In this document: positions 18,550 through 27,950 of the stretch, in pieces | Position numbering within the stretch: the stretch's first letter is position 1 | Layout: each line of letters begins with the position of its first letter | Assembly (NCBI RefSeq): GCF_902712855.1 | Contig: NZ_LR743507.1 | Coordinates: 4,264,001-4,328,000 of the forward strand | Source: Variovorax paradoxus | GTDB taxonomy: Bacteria; Pseudomonadota; Gammaproteobacteria; Burkholderiales; Burkholderiaceae_C | Length of the DNA stretch: 64,000 nucleotides | Reading direction: 5' to 3' | Translations under genes and position numbers: made by a program | Notes under the pieces: model-generated | What the model was told of the DNA's origin: nothing | Databases searched by the model: none | The model's input: only the letters and a program-made list of their open reading frames with translations

Positions 18550-20717
18550 GCCAGTGCCTCCTCGGCGCGCGTGGCCATGCTCGATGCTGCCGACGCATTG
18601 CGCGCATCGGCGGTCAGTTGCAGCGACGGTGCACGGCGCACGATCGAATCCAGCTGGTAGATGCTCGCGACAACCGGCGCCGCGACGGCACCGTTGGCAG
18701 CCACGACAGCGGCGGAGGTGGCGTTGTTCAGCGCATCCGCCGGCACCGCGCCCTTGTCGCCGATGGTGGCCAGCACCTCGGCGGTCGATTCGAACGCGAA
18801 GCCCGGAAGGCCCAGCAGGTTCGCGAGCACGCGCAGCACCTTCCACGCCGGACGCGTCTCACCCTGCGGCTTCACGACGGCATGGAAGCCCTGCACGCGG
18901 CCTTCGGCATTGACGAAGGTACCCGGCGTTTCGGTGAACGGAGCGATGGGGAGCAGCACGTCGCTGAATGCGAGGTTGGCCTTGAAGGGGCTCAGCGTGA
19001 CGACCATTTGCGCATTGCCGATGACATCGGCTGCAGCAGCACCGGCAGCCGAGTCGAACACCGGTTCGGTGTTCACCAGCATCACGGCCTTCAGGCCGGA
19101 GCCGGCGGCGAGCATTCGGCCGGCATCGAGGCCGCCGTTCTTCGGGAACGCGCCGACGATCTGCGCACCCACGGTGTTGGCGGCTTCAGTCAGGAAACCA
19201 ACGGTGGCACCGGTCTGCGCGCCGATCCAGTTCGCCAACGCCAGCAGGCTGCTGGCCTGAGCGTGGTGAGCGACGGCATTGCCGAGCAGCACGGCCTTGC
19301 GCTCGCCACTCAGCAGCGACGCGGCGATGGCCTTGGCCGACTCGCCTGGTGCGTTCTGGGGTGCGAGCGGCGCGGTTGCGCCGTTGGTCTCACCGATGGC
19401 AGCGGCCACGGCAGCCAGAGCTTCGACCCACTGGTCGGCTTCGACGATCGACGACTGCGCCACATCGATGGCCCAGGCATCGCGGTCGGCCATCAAGCCG
19501 GTCGAGGTGATCACCGACAGTGCCGCGCCCTTGCGCACGGCCTGGCGGATGCGTTGCGCGAACAGCGGGTGTTCCTTGCGCAGGTTCGAGCCGACGACGA
19601 GCGCGCGCTGCACTTGCGTGAGCGAGGCGATCGACGTACCGAGCCAGCGCACGCCTTCGAACGCCGAGAACTCGGCATTGCGCAGGCGGTAGTCGATGTT
19701 GTCGCTGCCGAGCTCACGCGTGAGCATGGTGGCAAGCTGCAGCTCTTCCAGCGTGCTGTGCGGGCTGACCAGCGTGCCGATGCTCTGGGCACCGTGGTCG
19801 GCCTTGATCTGGCGCAGGCCGTTGGCCACGTACTCGAGCGCCGTCTGCCAGTCGACCTGCTGCCATTGGCCGCCCTGCTTGAGCATGGGCTGCGTGAGGC
19901 GCTCCGGTCCGTTGAGCGCTTCGTAGGAGAAGCGGTCACGGTCGGCGATCCAGCATTCGTTGACGTCTTCGTTCTCGAGCGGCACCACGCGCATGACGCG
20001 GTTGTTCTTGACCTGGACGATCAGGTTGGCACCGGTGGAGTCGTGCGGGCTCACCGATTTGCGGCGCGACAGCTCCCACGTGCGGGCGCTGTAGCGGAAC
20101 GGCTTGCTCGTGAGCGCGCCGACCGGGCAGATGTCGATCATGTTGCCCGACAGTTCGGAGTCGACCGAATCGCCGAGGAAAGTCTCGATTTCGGAATGCT
20201 CGCCGCGCTGGGTCATGCCGAGCTCCATCACGCCAGCCACTTCCTGGCCGAAGCGGACGCAGCGCGTGCAATGGATGCAGCGGCTCATTTCTTCCATGCT
20301 GATCAGCGGGCCGACGTCCTTGTGGAACACGACGCGCTTTTCCTCTTCGTAGCGCGAAGAAGAACCGCCGTACCCCACCGCCAGGTCCTGCAGCTGGCAT
20401 TCGCCGCCCTGGTCGCAGATAGGGCAATCCAGGGGGTGGTTGATCAGGAGAAACTCCATGACCGACTGCTGCGCCTTGATGGCCTTCTCGCTCTTGGTGC
20501 GAACGATCATGCCTTGCGTGACTGGCGTGGCGCAGGCCGGCATCGGCTTGGGTGCCTTTTCCACGTCCACGAGGCACATGCGGCAGTTGGCCGCGATGCT
20601 GAGCTTCTTGTGATAGCAGAAGTGCGGGATATAAGTGCCCGCCTTGTCGGCAGCATGCATCACCATGCTGCCTTCGGTCACTTCGACCTTCTTGCCGTCG
20701 AGTTCGATTTCAACCAT
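18546..20717 (-). CDS. nuoG: NADH-quinone oxidoreductase subunit G
   Basis: Iron-sulfur subunit of the NADH module, 723 aa, shorter than E. coli NuoG (about 900). The N-terminal 2Fe-2S domain has CYHKKLSIAANCRMC (Cys34, 45, 48) plus Cys62. The His-ligated 4Fe-4S (N5) is HPLDCPICDQGGEC, the next 4Fe-4S is CIHCTRC with DICPVG, and a molybdopterin-oxidoreductase-like fold without cofactor follows. The C-terminal third is Ala-rich and divergent. The cluster N7 motif of longer NuoG proteins is not seen. It sits between nuoF (17-bp gap) and nuoH (4-bp overlap). Confidence 0.97.
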   Translation of the reverse strand: MVEIELDGKKVEVTEGSMVMHAADKAGTYIPHFCYHKKLSIAANCRMCLVDVEKAPKPMPACATPVTQGMIVRTKSEKAIKAQQSVMEFLLINHPLDCPICDQGGECQLQDLAVGYGGSSSRYEEEKRVVFHKDVGPLISMEEMSRCIHCTRCVRFGQEVAGVMELGMTQRGEHSEIETFLGDSVDSELSGNMIDICPVGALTSKPFRYSARTWELSRRKSVSPHDSTGANLIVQVKNNRVMRVVPLENEDVNECWIADRDRFSYEALNGPERLTQPMLKQGGQWQQVDWQTALEYVANGLRQIKADHGAQSIGTLVSPHSTLEELQLATMLTRELGSDNIDYRLRNAEFSAFEGVRWLGTSIASLTQVQRALVVGSNLRKEHPLFAQRIRQAVRKGAALSVITSTGLMADRDAWAIDVAQSSIVEADQWVEALAAVAAAIGETNGATAPLAPQNAPGESAKAIAASLLSGERKAVLLGNAVAHHAQASSLLALANWIGAQTGATVGFLTEAANTVGAQIVGAFPKNGGLDAGRMLAAGSGLKAVMLVNTEPVFDSAAGAAAADVIGNAQMVVTLSPFKANLAFSDVLLPIAPFTETPGTFVNAEGRVQGFHAVVKPQGETRPAWKVLRVLANLLGLPGFAFESTAEVLATIGDKGAVPADALNNATSAAVVAANGAVAAPVVASIYQLDSIVRRAPSLQLTADARNASAASSMATRAEEALA

Positions 20718-20734
20718 ATGTGTGTTTCTCGCGC

Positions 20735-22075
20735 TCAGGCCTGGACCGGCGCTTTGGGAACGTAGCCCGGGATCAGGGCTTCGAACTCATGACGGAAGTG
20801 CTTGATCATGGCGCGCACAGGCATGGCCGCAGCGTCGCCGAGCGCGCAGATCGTGCGGCCCTGGATGTTGTCGGCCACGGAGTTCAGCAGGTCCATGTCG
20901 GTCGCCCTGCCCTGACCGTTGTGAATGCGCTCCACCACGCGGTAGAGCCAGCCCGTGCCTTCGCGGCAAGGTGTGCACTGGCCGCAGGACTCGTGCATGT
21001 AGAAGTACGACAGGCGCTTGAGCGACTCGACCATCGAGCGGCTGTCGTCCATGACGATCACCGCACCCGAACCGAGCATCGAGCCAGCCTTGGCGATGGA
21101 GTCGTAGTCCATGGTGCAGGCCATCATGATGTCGGCCGGGAGCACCGGCGACGACGAGCCGCCAGGGATCACCGCCTTCAGCGTGCGACCCTTGCGCACG
21201 CCGCCACACAGCTCCAGCAGCTTCGAGAACGGCGTGCCCATCGGCACTTCGTAGTTGCCGGGAAGTTCGACGTCGCCGCTCACCGAGTAGATCTTGGTGC
21301 CGCCGTTGTTCGGCTTGCCGCATTCGAGATACGCCGGACCACCGTTGTTGATGATCCAGGGCACCGCCGCGAAGGTCTCGGTGTTGTTGATGGTGGTCGG
21401 CTTGCCGTACAGGCCGAAGCTCGCCGGGAACGGCGGCTTGAAGCGCGGCTGGCCCTTCTTGCCTTCGAGCGACTCGAGCAGCGCGGTTTCCTCACCGCAG
21501 ATATAGGCACCGAAGCCATGGGCTGCGTGCAACTGGAAGTTGTACGTGCTGCCCATGATGCCGTCACCGAGGTAGCCGGCGGCGCGAGCTTCCTCGAGGG
21601 CTTCCTCGAAACGGTCGTAGCTCTGGAAGATCTCGCCGTGGATGTAGTTGTAACCGACGCTGATACCCATCGCATACGCGGCGATGGCCATGCCTTCGAT
21701 CACGATGTGCGGATTGAACTGCAGGATGTCGCGGTCCTTGCACGTGCCCGGTTCGCCCTCGTCGGAATTGCAGACGAGGTACTTCTGGCCCGGGAACTGG
21801 CGGGGCATGAAGCTCCACTTCAGGCCGGTCGGGAAACCCGCGCCCCCACGGCCGCGCAGGCCCGAGGCCTTCACCTCGGCAATCACCTGGTCGGGCGTGA
21901 GGCCCTCGGTCAGGATCTTGCGCAGGGCCTTGTAGCCGCCACGCGCTTCGTAGTCGGCAAGGCGCCAGTTCGTGCCGTCGAGGCCCGCATAGATCTGCGG
22001 CTCGATGTGGCGATCATGGAAACAGGTCTGAACGCCCGTTGCCTGGAATTGCTGGAGAACTTGTTCGGGCGACAT
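20735..22075 (-). CDS. nuoF: NADH-quinone oxidoreductase subunit F (NADH/FMN subunit)
   Basis: Flavoprotein subunit, 446 aa, that oxidises NADH. The FMN/NADH-binding glycine-rich loop GLRGRGGAGFPTG is near residue 65 and ESCGQCTPCREG near 355 supplies three Cys of cluster N3. ATG 22075 overlaps the nuoE stop by one base (TGATG). A start further upstream would sit in nuoE. Length is normal. Confidence 0.97.
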   Translation of the reverse strand: MSPEQVLQQFQATGVQTCFHDRHIEPQIYAGLDGTNWRLADYEARGGYKALRKILTEGLTPDQVIAEVKASGLRGRGGAGFPTGLKWSFMPRQFPGQKYLVCNSDEGEPGTCKDRDILQFNPHIVIEGMAIAAYAMGISVGYNYIHGEIFQSYDRFEEALEEARAAGYLGDGIMGSTYNFQLHAAHGFGAYICGEETALLESLEGKKGQPRFKPPFPASFGLYGKPTTINNTETFAAVPWIINNGGPAYLECGKPNNGGTKIYSVSGDVELPGNYEVPMGTPFSKLLELCGGVRKGRTLKAVIPGGSSSPVLPADIMMACTMDYDSIAKAGSMLGSGAVIVMDDSRSMVESLKRLSYFYMHESCGQCTPCREGTGWLYRVVERIHNGQGRATDMDLLNSVADNIQGRTICALGDAAAMPVRAMIKHFRHEFEALIPGYVPKAPVQA

Positions 22076-22629
22076 CAGGAAGCCTCCCCTTTGCCAGCGG
22101 ACGTGGCGCCGCGCAGGCCGTCGACGAGCTGGTCGAGCTTTTCGTTGCTCATGAAACTGCACATGGTGCGATCGTTGACCAGCATCACGGGCGAGTCGGC
22201 GCACGCGCCCAGGCACTCGCTCTGCTGGAGCGTGAACAGGCCGTCGGCCGTGGTTTCGCCCATCTTGATGCCGAGCTTCTTCTCGAGATGCACGAGGGCG
22301 GTGACGCCGTCACGCAGTTGACAAGGCAGGTTGGTGCACACGTTGAGCTTGTACTTGCCCACCGGATGCTGGTTGTACATGTTGTAGAAGGTCGTCACTT
22401 CGTGCACGGCGATGGGCGCCATGCCGAGGTACTCGGCAATCTCGCGCTCGCGCTGCAGGCTGACATAACCTTCGTCCTGCTGGACGATCGACAGACAGGC
22501 CATCACGGCAGACTGCTTGCCTGCCTCGGGATACTTGGCCACCTCACGCGCAAAGCGCTCGAGAATCGCCGGCTTCAGAGGGGAAGAAGGCGCCGTAGGC
22601 GCCGTTTCATGGTGGGTCGAGGAAGTCAT
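22075..22629 (-). CDS. nuoE: NADH-quinone oxidoreductase subunit E (2Fe-2S)
   Basis: Thioredoxin-like 2Fe-2S subunit (cluster N1a) of the NADH module, 184 aa. Ligands are in CTNLPC and ECLGAC. The N-terminal 18 residues are Ser/Thr/Pro-rich and probably disordered. It lies 10 bp after nuoD and is translationally coupled to nuoF. Confidence 0.96.
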   Translation of the reverse strand: MTSSTHHETAPTAPSSPLKPAILERFAREVAKYPEAGKQSAVMACLSIVQQDEGYVSLQREREIAEYLGMAPIAVHEVTTFYNMYNQHPVGKYKLNVCTNLPCQLRDGVTALVHLEKKLGIKMGETTADGLFTLQQSECLGACADSPVMLVNDRTMCSFMSNEKLDQLVDGLRGATSAGKGEAS

Positions 22630-22639
22630 TCGCTCTTTC

Positions 22640-23893
22640 TCACCTGTCGATCTCGCCGAACACGATGTCCATCGTGCCGATCACCGCGACAGCGTCGGCG
22701 ATCATGTGACCGCGCGACATTTCGTCGAGGGCGGCGAGGTGCGGAAAACCGGGGGCACGGATCTTCAGGCGGTACGGCTTGTTGGCGCCGTCGCTCACCA
22801 GATAGATGCCGAACTCGCCCTTCGGATGCTCGACGGCGGCATACGCCTCGCCTTCGGGCACATGGAAGCCTTCGGTGAAGAGCTTGAAATGGTGGATCAA
22901 CTCCTCCATGTTCGCCTTCATCGATTCGCGCGCAGGTGCGGCGACCTTGTGGTTACTGGTGATAACCGGGCCGGGATTCGCACGCAGCCAAGCCGAGCAC
23001 TGCTGGATGATCCGATTGGCCTGGCGCATCTCTTCCACGCGAACCAGGTAGCGGTCGTAGCAGTCGCCGGTCTTGCCGACCGGCACGTCGAACTGCATCT
23101 GGCCGTAAACGTCGTAGGGCTGCTTTTTGCGCAGGTCCCATTCGATGCCTGAGCCGCGCAGCATGGGCCCCGTGAAGCCGAGATTCAGCGCGCGCTCCGG
23201 CGTGACCACGCCGATGCCCACGGTGCGCTGCTTCCAGATGCGGTTGTCGGTGAGCAACGTCTCGTACTCGTCGACCATCTTCGGGAAGCGCTTGCAGAAG
23301 TCGTCGACAAAGTCGAGCAGCGAACCCTGGCGATTTTCGTTGAGCTTCTCGATCGCCTTGGCGTTCTTGATCTTGCTCACCTTGTACTGCGGCATCACGT
23401 CCGGCAGGTCGCGATAGACGCCACCCGGACGGAAGTAGGCCGCATGCATGCGAGCACCGGACACGGCCTCGTACATGTCGAACAGGTCTTCGCGTTCGCG
23501 GAAGCAGTAGATGAGCATGTTCATCGCGCCGCAGTCCAGACCGTGCGCGCCGAGCCACAACAAGTGGTTCAGCAGGCGGGTGATCTCGGCGAACATCACG
23601 CGGATGTACTGTGCGCGCAGCGGCACTTCCAAGCCCATCATCTTCTCGATGGCGAGACAGTACGCGTGCTCGTTGCTCATCATCGACACGTAGTCGAGAC
23701 GGTCCATGTAAGGCAGCGACTGGATGAAGGTGCGCGATTCGGCAAGCTTCTCGGTCGCGCGGTGCAGCAGGCCGATGTGGGGATCGGCGCGCTGGATCAC
23801 TTCGCCGTCCAGCTCGAGCACCAATCGGAGCACGCCGTGCGCCGCAGGATGCTGGGGACCGAAGTTGAGTGTGTAGTTCTTGATTTCGGCCAT
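22640..23893 (-). CDS. nuoD: NADH-quinone oxidoreductase subunit D
   Basis: The 49-kDa subunit forming the quinone-reduction site with NuoB, 417 aa. It is descended from NiFe-hydrogenase large subunits. Characteristic segments are NFGPQHPAAHGVLRLVLELDGE, GLLHRATEKLAE and PRGEFG-like HPKGEFGIYLVSDG. It is separate from nuoC, as in most proteobacteria outside Enterobacteriaceae. It starts one base after the nuoC stop codon. Confidence 0.97.
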   Translation of the reverse strand: MAEIKNYTLNFGPQHPAAHGVLRLVLELDGEVIQRADPHIGLLHRATEKLAESRTFIQSLPYMDRLDYVSMMSNEHAYCLAIEKMMGLEVPLRAQYIRVMFAEITRLLNHLLWLGAHGLDCGAMNMLIYCFREREDLFDMYEAVSGARMHAAYFRPGGVYRDLPDVMPQYKVSKIKNAKAIEKLNENRQGSLLDFVDDFCKRFPKMVDEYETLLTDNRIWKQRTVGIGVVTPERALNLGFTGPMLRGSGIEWDLRKKQPYDVYGQMQFDVPVGKTGDCYDRYLVRVEEMRQANRIIQQCSAWLRANPGPVITSNHKVAAPARESMKANMEELIHHFKLFTEGFHVPEGEAYAAVEHPKGEFGIYLVSDGANKPYRLKIRAPGFPHLAALDEMSRGHMIADAVAVIGTMDIVFGEIDR

Positions 23894-23894
23894 A

Positions 23895-24506
23895 TCAGTG
23901 CAAACCGCCGCCGTAGTTGTCTTCGCGGATCACGCGCGGGGTGATTTCGCGCGGCTCGATCGATACCGGCTGGTAGACCACGCGCTTCTGTTCTTCGTCG
24001 TAACGCATCTCGACATGCCCCGACACCGGGAAGTCCTTGCGAAATGGATGGCCGATGAAGCCGTAGTCGGTCAGGATGCGCCTCAGGTCGTCATGGCCGT
24101 CGAACACGATGCCGTAGAGGTCGAAGGCTTCGCGCTCGAACCAGGTCGCGGCATTCCAGACGGGCTGAAGCGAATCGACCACAGGAAGGTCTTCGTTCGG
24201 CGCAAAAACCTTCAGACGCACGCGCTGATTCAGACTCACCGACAGCAAGTGCGTGACGACGCAATAGCGCTCACCCTGCCACTCGCCTTCGCGGTAATCG
24301 GAGTAATCCATTCCGCAGAGATCGATCAGTTGCTCGAAGCGGCAGCCGGGCGCATCGCGCAGCAGCAAGGCCGCGTCGATGTAGTCGGCAGCCCCCACCA
24401 CCACGGTCACCTCGTCGAGCGCAATGGTCACGCTCCTGGCCTTGACGCCGAGCGTCTCGGCGACGGTGGCACGCAGAGCTTCCGGCGAAATTGCAAAGTC
24501 AGTCAT
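23895..24506 (-). CDS. nuoC: NADH-quinone oxidoreductase subunit C
   Basis: The 30-kDa peripheral-arm subunit, 203 aa. The family signature ERE(A)FDLYGIVFDGH...RRILTDYGFIGHPFRKDFP is present near residues 125-160. ATG 24506 is chosen because MTDFAISPEALRATV begins the homology. It lies 13 bp after nuoB and ends one base before nuoD. Confidence 0.96.
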   Translation of the reverse strand: MTDFAISPEALRATVAETLGVKARSVTIALDEVTVVVGAADYIDAALLLRDAPGCRFEQLIDLCGMDYSDYREGEWQGERYCVVTHLLSVSLNQRVRLKVFAPNEDLPVVDSLQPVWNAATWFEREAFDLYGIVFDGHDDLRRILTDYGFIGHPFRKDFPVSGHVEMRYDEEQKRVVYQPVSIEPREITPRVIREDNYGGGLH

Positions 24507-24519
24507 CTTCGGCAATCTC

Positions 24520-24999
24520 TCAGGCGCGGGCAATGGTGTTGGTGCGACGGATCTTCTGCTGCAGCTGGATCACGCCATAGAGCAATGCTTCCGCAGTGGG
24601 CGGGCAGCCCGGCACGTACACATCGACCGGCACGATGCGATCGCAGCCGCGCACGACCGAATAGCTGTAGTGGTAGTAGCCACCACCATTCGCGCACGAG
24701 CCCATCGAGAGCACCCACCGCGGCTCAGGCATCTGGTCGTAGACCTTGCGCAGAGCGGGAGCCATCTTGTTGCACAGCGTGCCAGCCACGATCATCAGGT
24801 CGGACTGACGCGGACTGGGCCGAAACAGCATGCCGAAACGGTCGATGTCGTAGCGGGCGGCGCCCGCGTGCATCATCTCGACCGCACAGCATGCGAGACC
24901 GAAAGTCATCGGCCAGAGAGATCCGGTTTTCGCCCAGTTCACCACCGAGTCATAGGTGGTCGTGACGAAACCTTCTTTGAGAACGCCTTCAATGGCCAT
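24520..24999 (-). CDS. nuoB: NADH-quinone oxidoreductase subunit B (cluster N2)
   Basis: The 20-kDa subunit holding terminal 4Fe-4S cluster N2, which reduces quinone; 159 aa. Ligands are the tandem Cys37-Cys38 (GLACCAVEMM), Cys102 (MGSCANGGG) and Cys132 (VPGCPPTAEAL). It lies 15 bp after nuoA. Length and motifs are fully canonical. Confidence 0.98.
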   Translation of the reverse strand: MAIEGVLKEGFVTTTYDSVVNWAKTGSLWPMTFGLACCAVEMMHAGAARYDIDRFGMLFRPSPRQSDLMIVAGTLCNKMAPALRKVYDQMPEPRWVLSMGSCANGGGYYHYSYSVVRGCDRIVPVDVYVPGCPPTAEALLYGVIQLQQKIRRTNTIARA

Positions 25000-25014
25000 C
25001 GTGTGCTTTCCTTG

Positions 25015-25374
25015 TCATTCCCAGTCGAGCGCGCCTTTTTTCCACTCGTAGGCAAAACCCACGACGAGGATGGCGAGGAAGATCATCATGGCCCAGAAGC
25101 CGACAGCACCGATCTCCTTGAGCGCAATGGCCCACGGAAAGAGAAAGGCAATCTCGAGGTCGAACAGGATGAAGAGAATCGCAACGAGGTAGTAGCGCAC
25201 GTCAAACTTCATGCGCGCATCCTCGAAGGCTTCAAAGCCACACTCGTAGGGAGCGTTCTTTGCGGCGTCGGGCCGATTGGGGCCGAGAATGTATCCGATG
25301 ACCTGAGGTGCGACGCCTACGCCGACTCCGACCAAAATGAACAAAAGGACGGGGAGGTAGGAGTCGAGATTCAT
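25015..25374 (-). CDS. nuoA: NADH-quinone oxidoreductase subunit A
   Basis: Three-TM membrane subunit, 119 aa, first gene of the nuo operon. The family motif PYECGFEAFEDARMKFDVRYY and the TM2 acidic region FILFDLEIAFLFPW are clear. ATG 25374 (MNLDSYLPVLLF) is chosen over the longer open frame. It follows the tRNA-Leu gene by 67 bp, with a small hairpin, CTTGCC-ACC-GGCAAG, in the gap. Confidence 0.97.
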   Translation of the reverse strand: MNLDSYLPVLLFILVGVGVGVAPQVIGYILGPNRPDAAKNAPYECGFEAFEDARMKFDVRYYLVAILFILFDLEIAFLFPWAIALKEIGAVGFWAMMIFLAILVVGFAYEWKKGALDWE

Positions 25375-25441
25375 CGAGAGTTTTTCACCGCTTGCCACCG
25401 GCAAGAAGAACCTCTGGATGAGGTTTTCTGCCGATGAGATT

Positions 25442-25526
25442 TGGTGCGGTCGGCGAGACTCGAACTCGCACAGCTTTCGCCACTACCCCCTCAAGATAGC
25501 GTGTCTACCAATTTCACCACGACCGC
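25442..25526 (-). tRNA. tRNA-Leu (anticodon GAG)
   Basis: An 85-nt class II tRNA on the minus strand. The acceptor arm GCGGTCG (from 25526) pairs with CGACCGC, discriminator A is at 25445, and a genomically encoded CCA occupies 25444-25442. The D-arm region includes AAATTGGTAGACAC. The anticodon stem CTATC/GGTAG encloses loop TTGAGGG with anticodon GAG, read as Leu (CUC/CUU). There is a long variable arm and the T-arm loop contains TTCGAGT. It lies between secG and nuoA in the same orientation, so it may be processed from a secG-nuo transcript. Confidence 0.96.
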
Positions 25527-25645
25527 GGTTTTTGCTGTTCAGATGGCATGAGGTACCTGAAACAGGTATTTGGCTTTCCGAACAGATTTAGAGTTTACCC
25601 TGAAATGAAGCCATTTTTCACAGGTGACTCATGAAAACGAGATGA

Positions 25646-26050
25646 TTACTTCGAAGGAATCTGGCCAGCACCCGAAACAGGGGCAGCAGGAGCCGACGCA
25701 GGCGCACTGGGAGCCGCCGCACCTGGGATTTCGTTGGCTGCACCAGGAGCTGCCGGCGCAGCCGGAGCACCCACTGCCGCACGCTCGAGAAGGCTGCCAC
25801 CGCCTGCAGGACGCGCATGGCTGAAGTAGGCCAGCAGCAACGTGCACGCGAAGAACACGGCGGCAAGCACCGCGGTGGTTCGCGACAGGAAGTTTGCACT
25901 GCCGCTGGCGCCGAACAGGCTGCCCGCGCTACCGCTGCCGAAGGCTGCGCCCATGTCGGCGCCCTTGCCGTGCTGGATCAGGATCAGGCCGATCATCGCG
26001 AGCGCCGACAGCATCTGCACGCCGACCAATAGATTGAGGACCAGGTTCAT
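25646..26050 (-). CDS. secG: Preprotein translocase subunit SecG
   Basis: Small two-TM subunit of the SecYEG translocon, 134 aa. The first TM is MNLVLNLLVGVQMLSALAMI, then the conserved LIQHGKGADMGAAFGSGSAGSLFGASG loop, then TM2 AVLAAVFFACTLLLAYF. The C-terminal 55 residues are an Ala/Pro/Gly low-complexity tail common in beta-proteobacterial SecG. It follows tpiA (36-bp gap), an arrangement also seen in E. coli relatives and Burkholderiales. Confidence 0.95.
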   Translation of the reverse strand: MNLVLNLLVGVQMLSALAMIGLILIQHGKGADMGAAFGSGSAGSLFGASGSANFLSRTTAVLAAVFFACTLLLAYFSHARPAGGGSLLERAAVGAPAAPAAPGAANEIPGAAAPSAPASAPAAPVSGAGQIPSK

Positions 26051-26086
26051 TCGTTCTTACTCCTAAGTGATACAGCCGTTGCGCAT

Positions 26087-26851
26087 TCAGCGCGCAGCGG
26101 CGGAAATGATCTGCAGAAAGTCGGGGGCCTTGAGCGACGCGCCACCGATCAGGCCACCGTCGATGTCGGCCTGCGCCAGCAACTCCGCGGCATTCGCCGC
26201 GTTCATGCTGCCGCCATAAAGGATCTTGATGCCCGCCGCATGCTCGCTCGCCGCGTGGTGCAGTTGCGCACGCAGCACCGCATGCACCGCCTGCGCCTGC
26301 TCCGGTGTCGCCGTCTTGCCCGTGCCGATGGCCCAGACCGGCTCGTAGGCCACGACGATTTCGCTGATGCAATGGCCATTCACATGAATGACCGCAGCCA
26401 ACTGGCGCTTGACGACCTCTTCGGTCTGCCCTGCTTCGCGCTGCGCCAGCGTCTCGCCCACACAGACGATCGGCGTGATGCCGTTCGCCAGCGCTACGGC
26501 GGTCTTTGCAGCCACCGCTTCGTCGGTTTCGCCGTGGTATTGGCGACGCTCCGAGTGACCGACGATCGCATAGCGCACGCCGAACTCCTTCAGCATCGCG
26601 GCCGATTGCTCGCCGGTGAAAGCCCCTTGCGGGTGCGCAGAGATGTCCTGCGCACCGAGCGCCATTGCAGGCGAACCCGCCAGCAGCGACTGCACCTGCG
26701 CGAAGTACGGCGCAGGCGCGCAGAGCGCCACGTCGCACGCCGCGGGGCTGGCAGCCAGGCCCCGCTGCAAGGCCTTCACCAGCGCCTCGTTGGCGGCCAG
26801 GCCTCCGTTCATCTTCCAGTTGCCGGCGATCAGCTTCTTGTTGGTTGTCAT
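26087..26851 (-). CDS. tpiA: Triosephosphate isomerase
   Basis: TIM-barrel glycolytic enzyme interconverting dihydroxyacetone phosphate and glyceraldehyde-3-phosphate, 254 aa. Active-site residues are visible: Asn11/Lys13 in GNWKMN, His99 in GHSERR and Glu170 in AYEPVWAIGTG. The phosphate loop GGSMNAANAAELL is near the C-terminus. It sits 10 bp after the quinone oxidoreductase gene and upstream of secG in an apparent operon. Confidence 0.98.
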   Translation of the reverse strand: MTTNKKLIAGNWKMNGGLAANEALVKALQRGLAASPAACDVALCAPAPYFAQVQSLLAGSPAMALGAQDISAHPQGAFTGEQSAAMLKEFGVRYAIVGHSERRQYHGETDEAVAAKTAVALANGITPIVCVGETLAQREAGQTEEVVKRQLAAVIHVNGHCISEIVVAYEPVWAIGTGKTATPEQAQAVHAVLRAQLHHAASEHAAGIKILYGGSMNAANAAELLAQADIDGGLIGGASLKAPDFLQIISAAAR

Positions 26852-26861
26852 CGCGTTGTCC

Positions 26862-27860
26862 TCACCACGTCAGCACGATCTTGCCGATGTGCTGGTTCGA
26901 TTCCATCAGCGCATGGGCCTGGGCCGCACCGCTTGGCTCACCCACAGCCGCAAAGGTGCTGTGGATCACCGGCTTGATTGCGCCGCTCTCAAGCAGCGGC
27001 CAGACCTTCTCCCGCAGCGCCTTGGCGATGGCGCCCTTGAAGGCGACGGGACGCGGACGCAGCGTCGAGCCGGTGATCGTGAGGCGCTTGCGCAACACGA
27101 GGCCCGCATTGATTTCGCTCTTCACGCCACCCTGCACAGCAATGATCACCAGCCGGCCGTCTTCGGCCAGGCACTCGATCTCGCGCGCCACGTAGTCGCC
27201 GGCGACCATGTCGAGCACCACGTCCACACCCTTGCCGCCCGTCAGTTTCCTGGCCTCTTCGGCGAAGTCGCTCGTGCGGTAGTTGATGGCGTGGTCGGCG
27301 CCGAGCTTCCTGCAGGCTTCGCACTTGTCGTCGCTGCCGGCCGTGACGATCACGGTCGCGCCGAGCGCCTTGGCAATCTGGATCGCCGTGACGCCGATGC
27401 CGCTCGAACCACCCTGGATGAGCAGCGTCTCGCCCTTTTGCAGGCGGCCGCGCTCGAACACGTTGCTCCAGACGGTGAAGAAGGTCTCGGGCAGAGCAGC
27501 CGAATCGACATCGCTCCAGCCCTTGGGCACCGGCAGGCACTGCAGGACAGGCGCCACGCAGAGTTCCGCATAGCCACCGCCTGCGACGAGCGCACACACA
27601 CGGTCGCCGATCTCGAAGCCCGCCTGGGCCAATGCCGCGGCATCACCCGACACGATCTCGCCCGCCACCTCGAGGCCCGGCAGGTCGGAAGCGCCCGGCG
27701 GCACCGGATAGTGACCTTTGCGCTGCAGCACGTCCGGACGGTTGACGCCGCTTGCCGCCACGCGGATCAGCAGCTCGCCCGTGCCCGCGACGGGGTCGGG
27801 ACGTTGCGCAACGCGCAGCACCTCGGGGGCACCGTACGAAGTGATTTCAATGGCTTTCAT
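26862..27860 (-). CDS. NAD(P)H quinone oxidoreductase, zeta-crystallin/PIG3-like
   Basis: Zinc-independent medium-chain dehydrogenase/reductase, 332 aa. An N-terminal GroES-like domain (GEVLI-like GELLIRVAASGVNRPDVLQRKGHYP) is followed by a Rossmann domain with the glycine-rich loop QGGSSGIGVTAIQIAKALGA (about 148-167). No zinc-ligand cysteines are seen in the catalytic position. PIG3-type enzymes reduce quinones with NADPH. It lies 90 bp after pnp and 10 bp before tpiA; this placement is typical of Burkholderiales, but no pathway link is evident. Confidence 0.9.
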   Translation of the reverse strand: MKAIEITSYGAPEVLRVAQRPDPVAGTGELLIRVAASGVNRPDVLQRKGHYPVPPGASDLPGLEVAGEIVSGDAAALAQAGFEIGDRVCALVAGGGYAELCVAPVLQCLPVPKGWSDVDSAALPETFFTVWSNVFERGRLQKGETLLIQGGSSGIGVTAIQIAKALGATVIVTAGSDDKCEACRKLGADHAINYRTSDFAEEARKLTGGKGVDVVLDMVAGDYVAREIECLAEDGRLVIIAVQGGVKSEINAGLVLRKRLTITGSTLRPRPVAFKGAIAKALREKVWPLLESGAIKPVIHSTFAAVGEPSGAAQAHALMESNQHIGKIVLTW

Positions 27861-27950
27861 GATCTTTCGGCCTCCAACGCCCGCAGATGGGGCGAAGCTA
27901 GCTGTTCAAAAGATAGCAGCGGCGGCCCGCGGCCGCCGCTGCGCCCTTTC

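Noticed and set aside
25554..25568. TACCTG-AAA-CAGGTA hairpin between secG and tRNA-Leu as a terminator
   Set aside because: Only six base pairs and no T-run on the minus strand; termination is unlikely.
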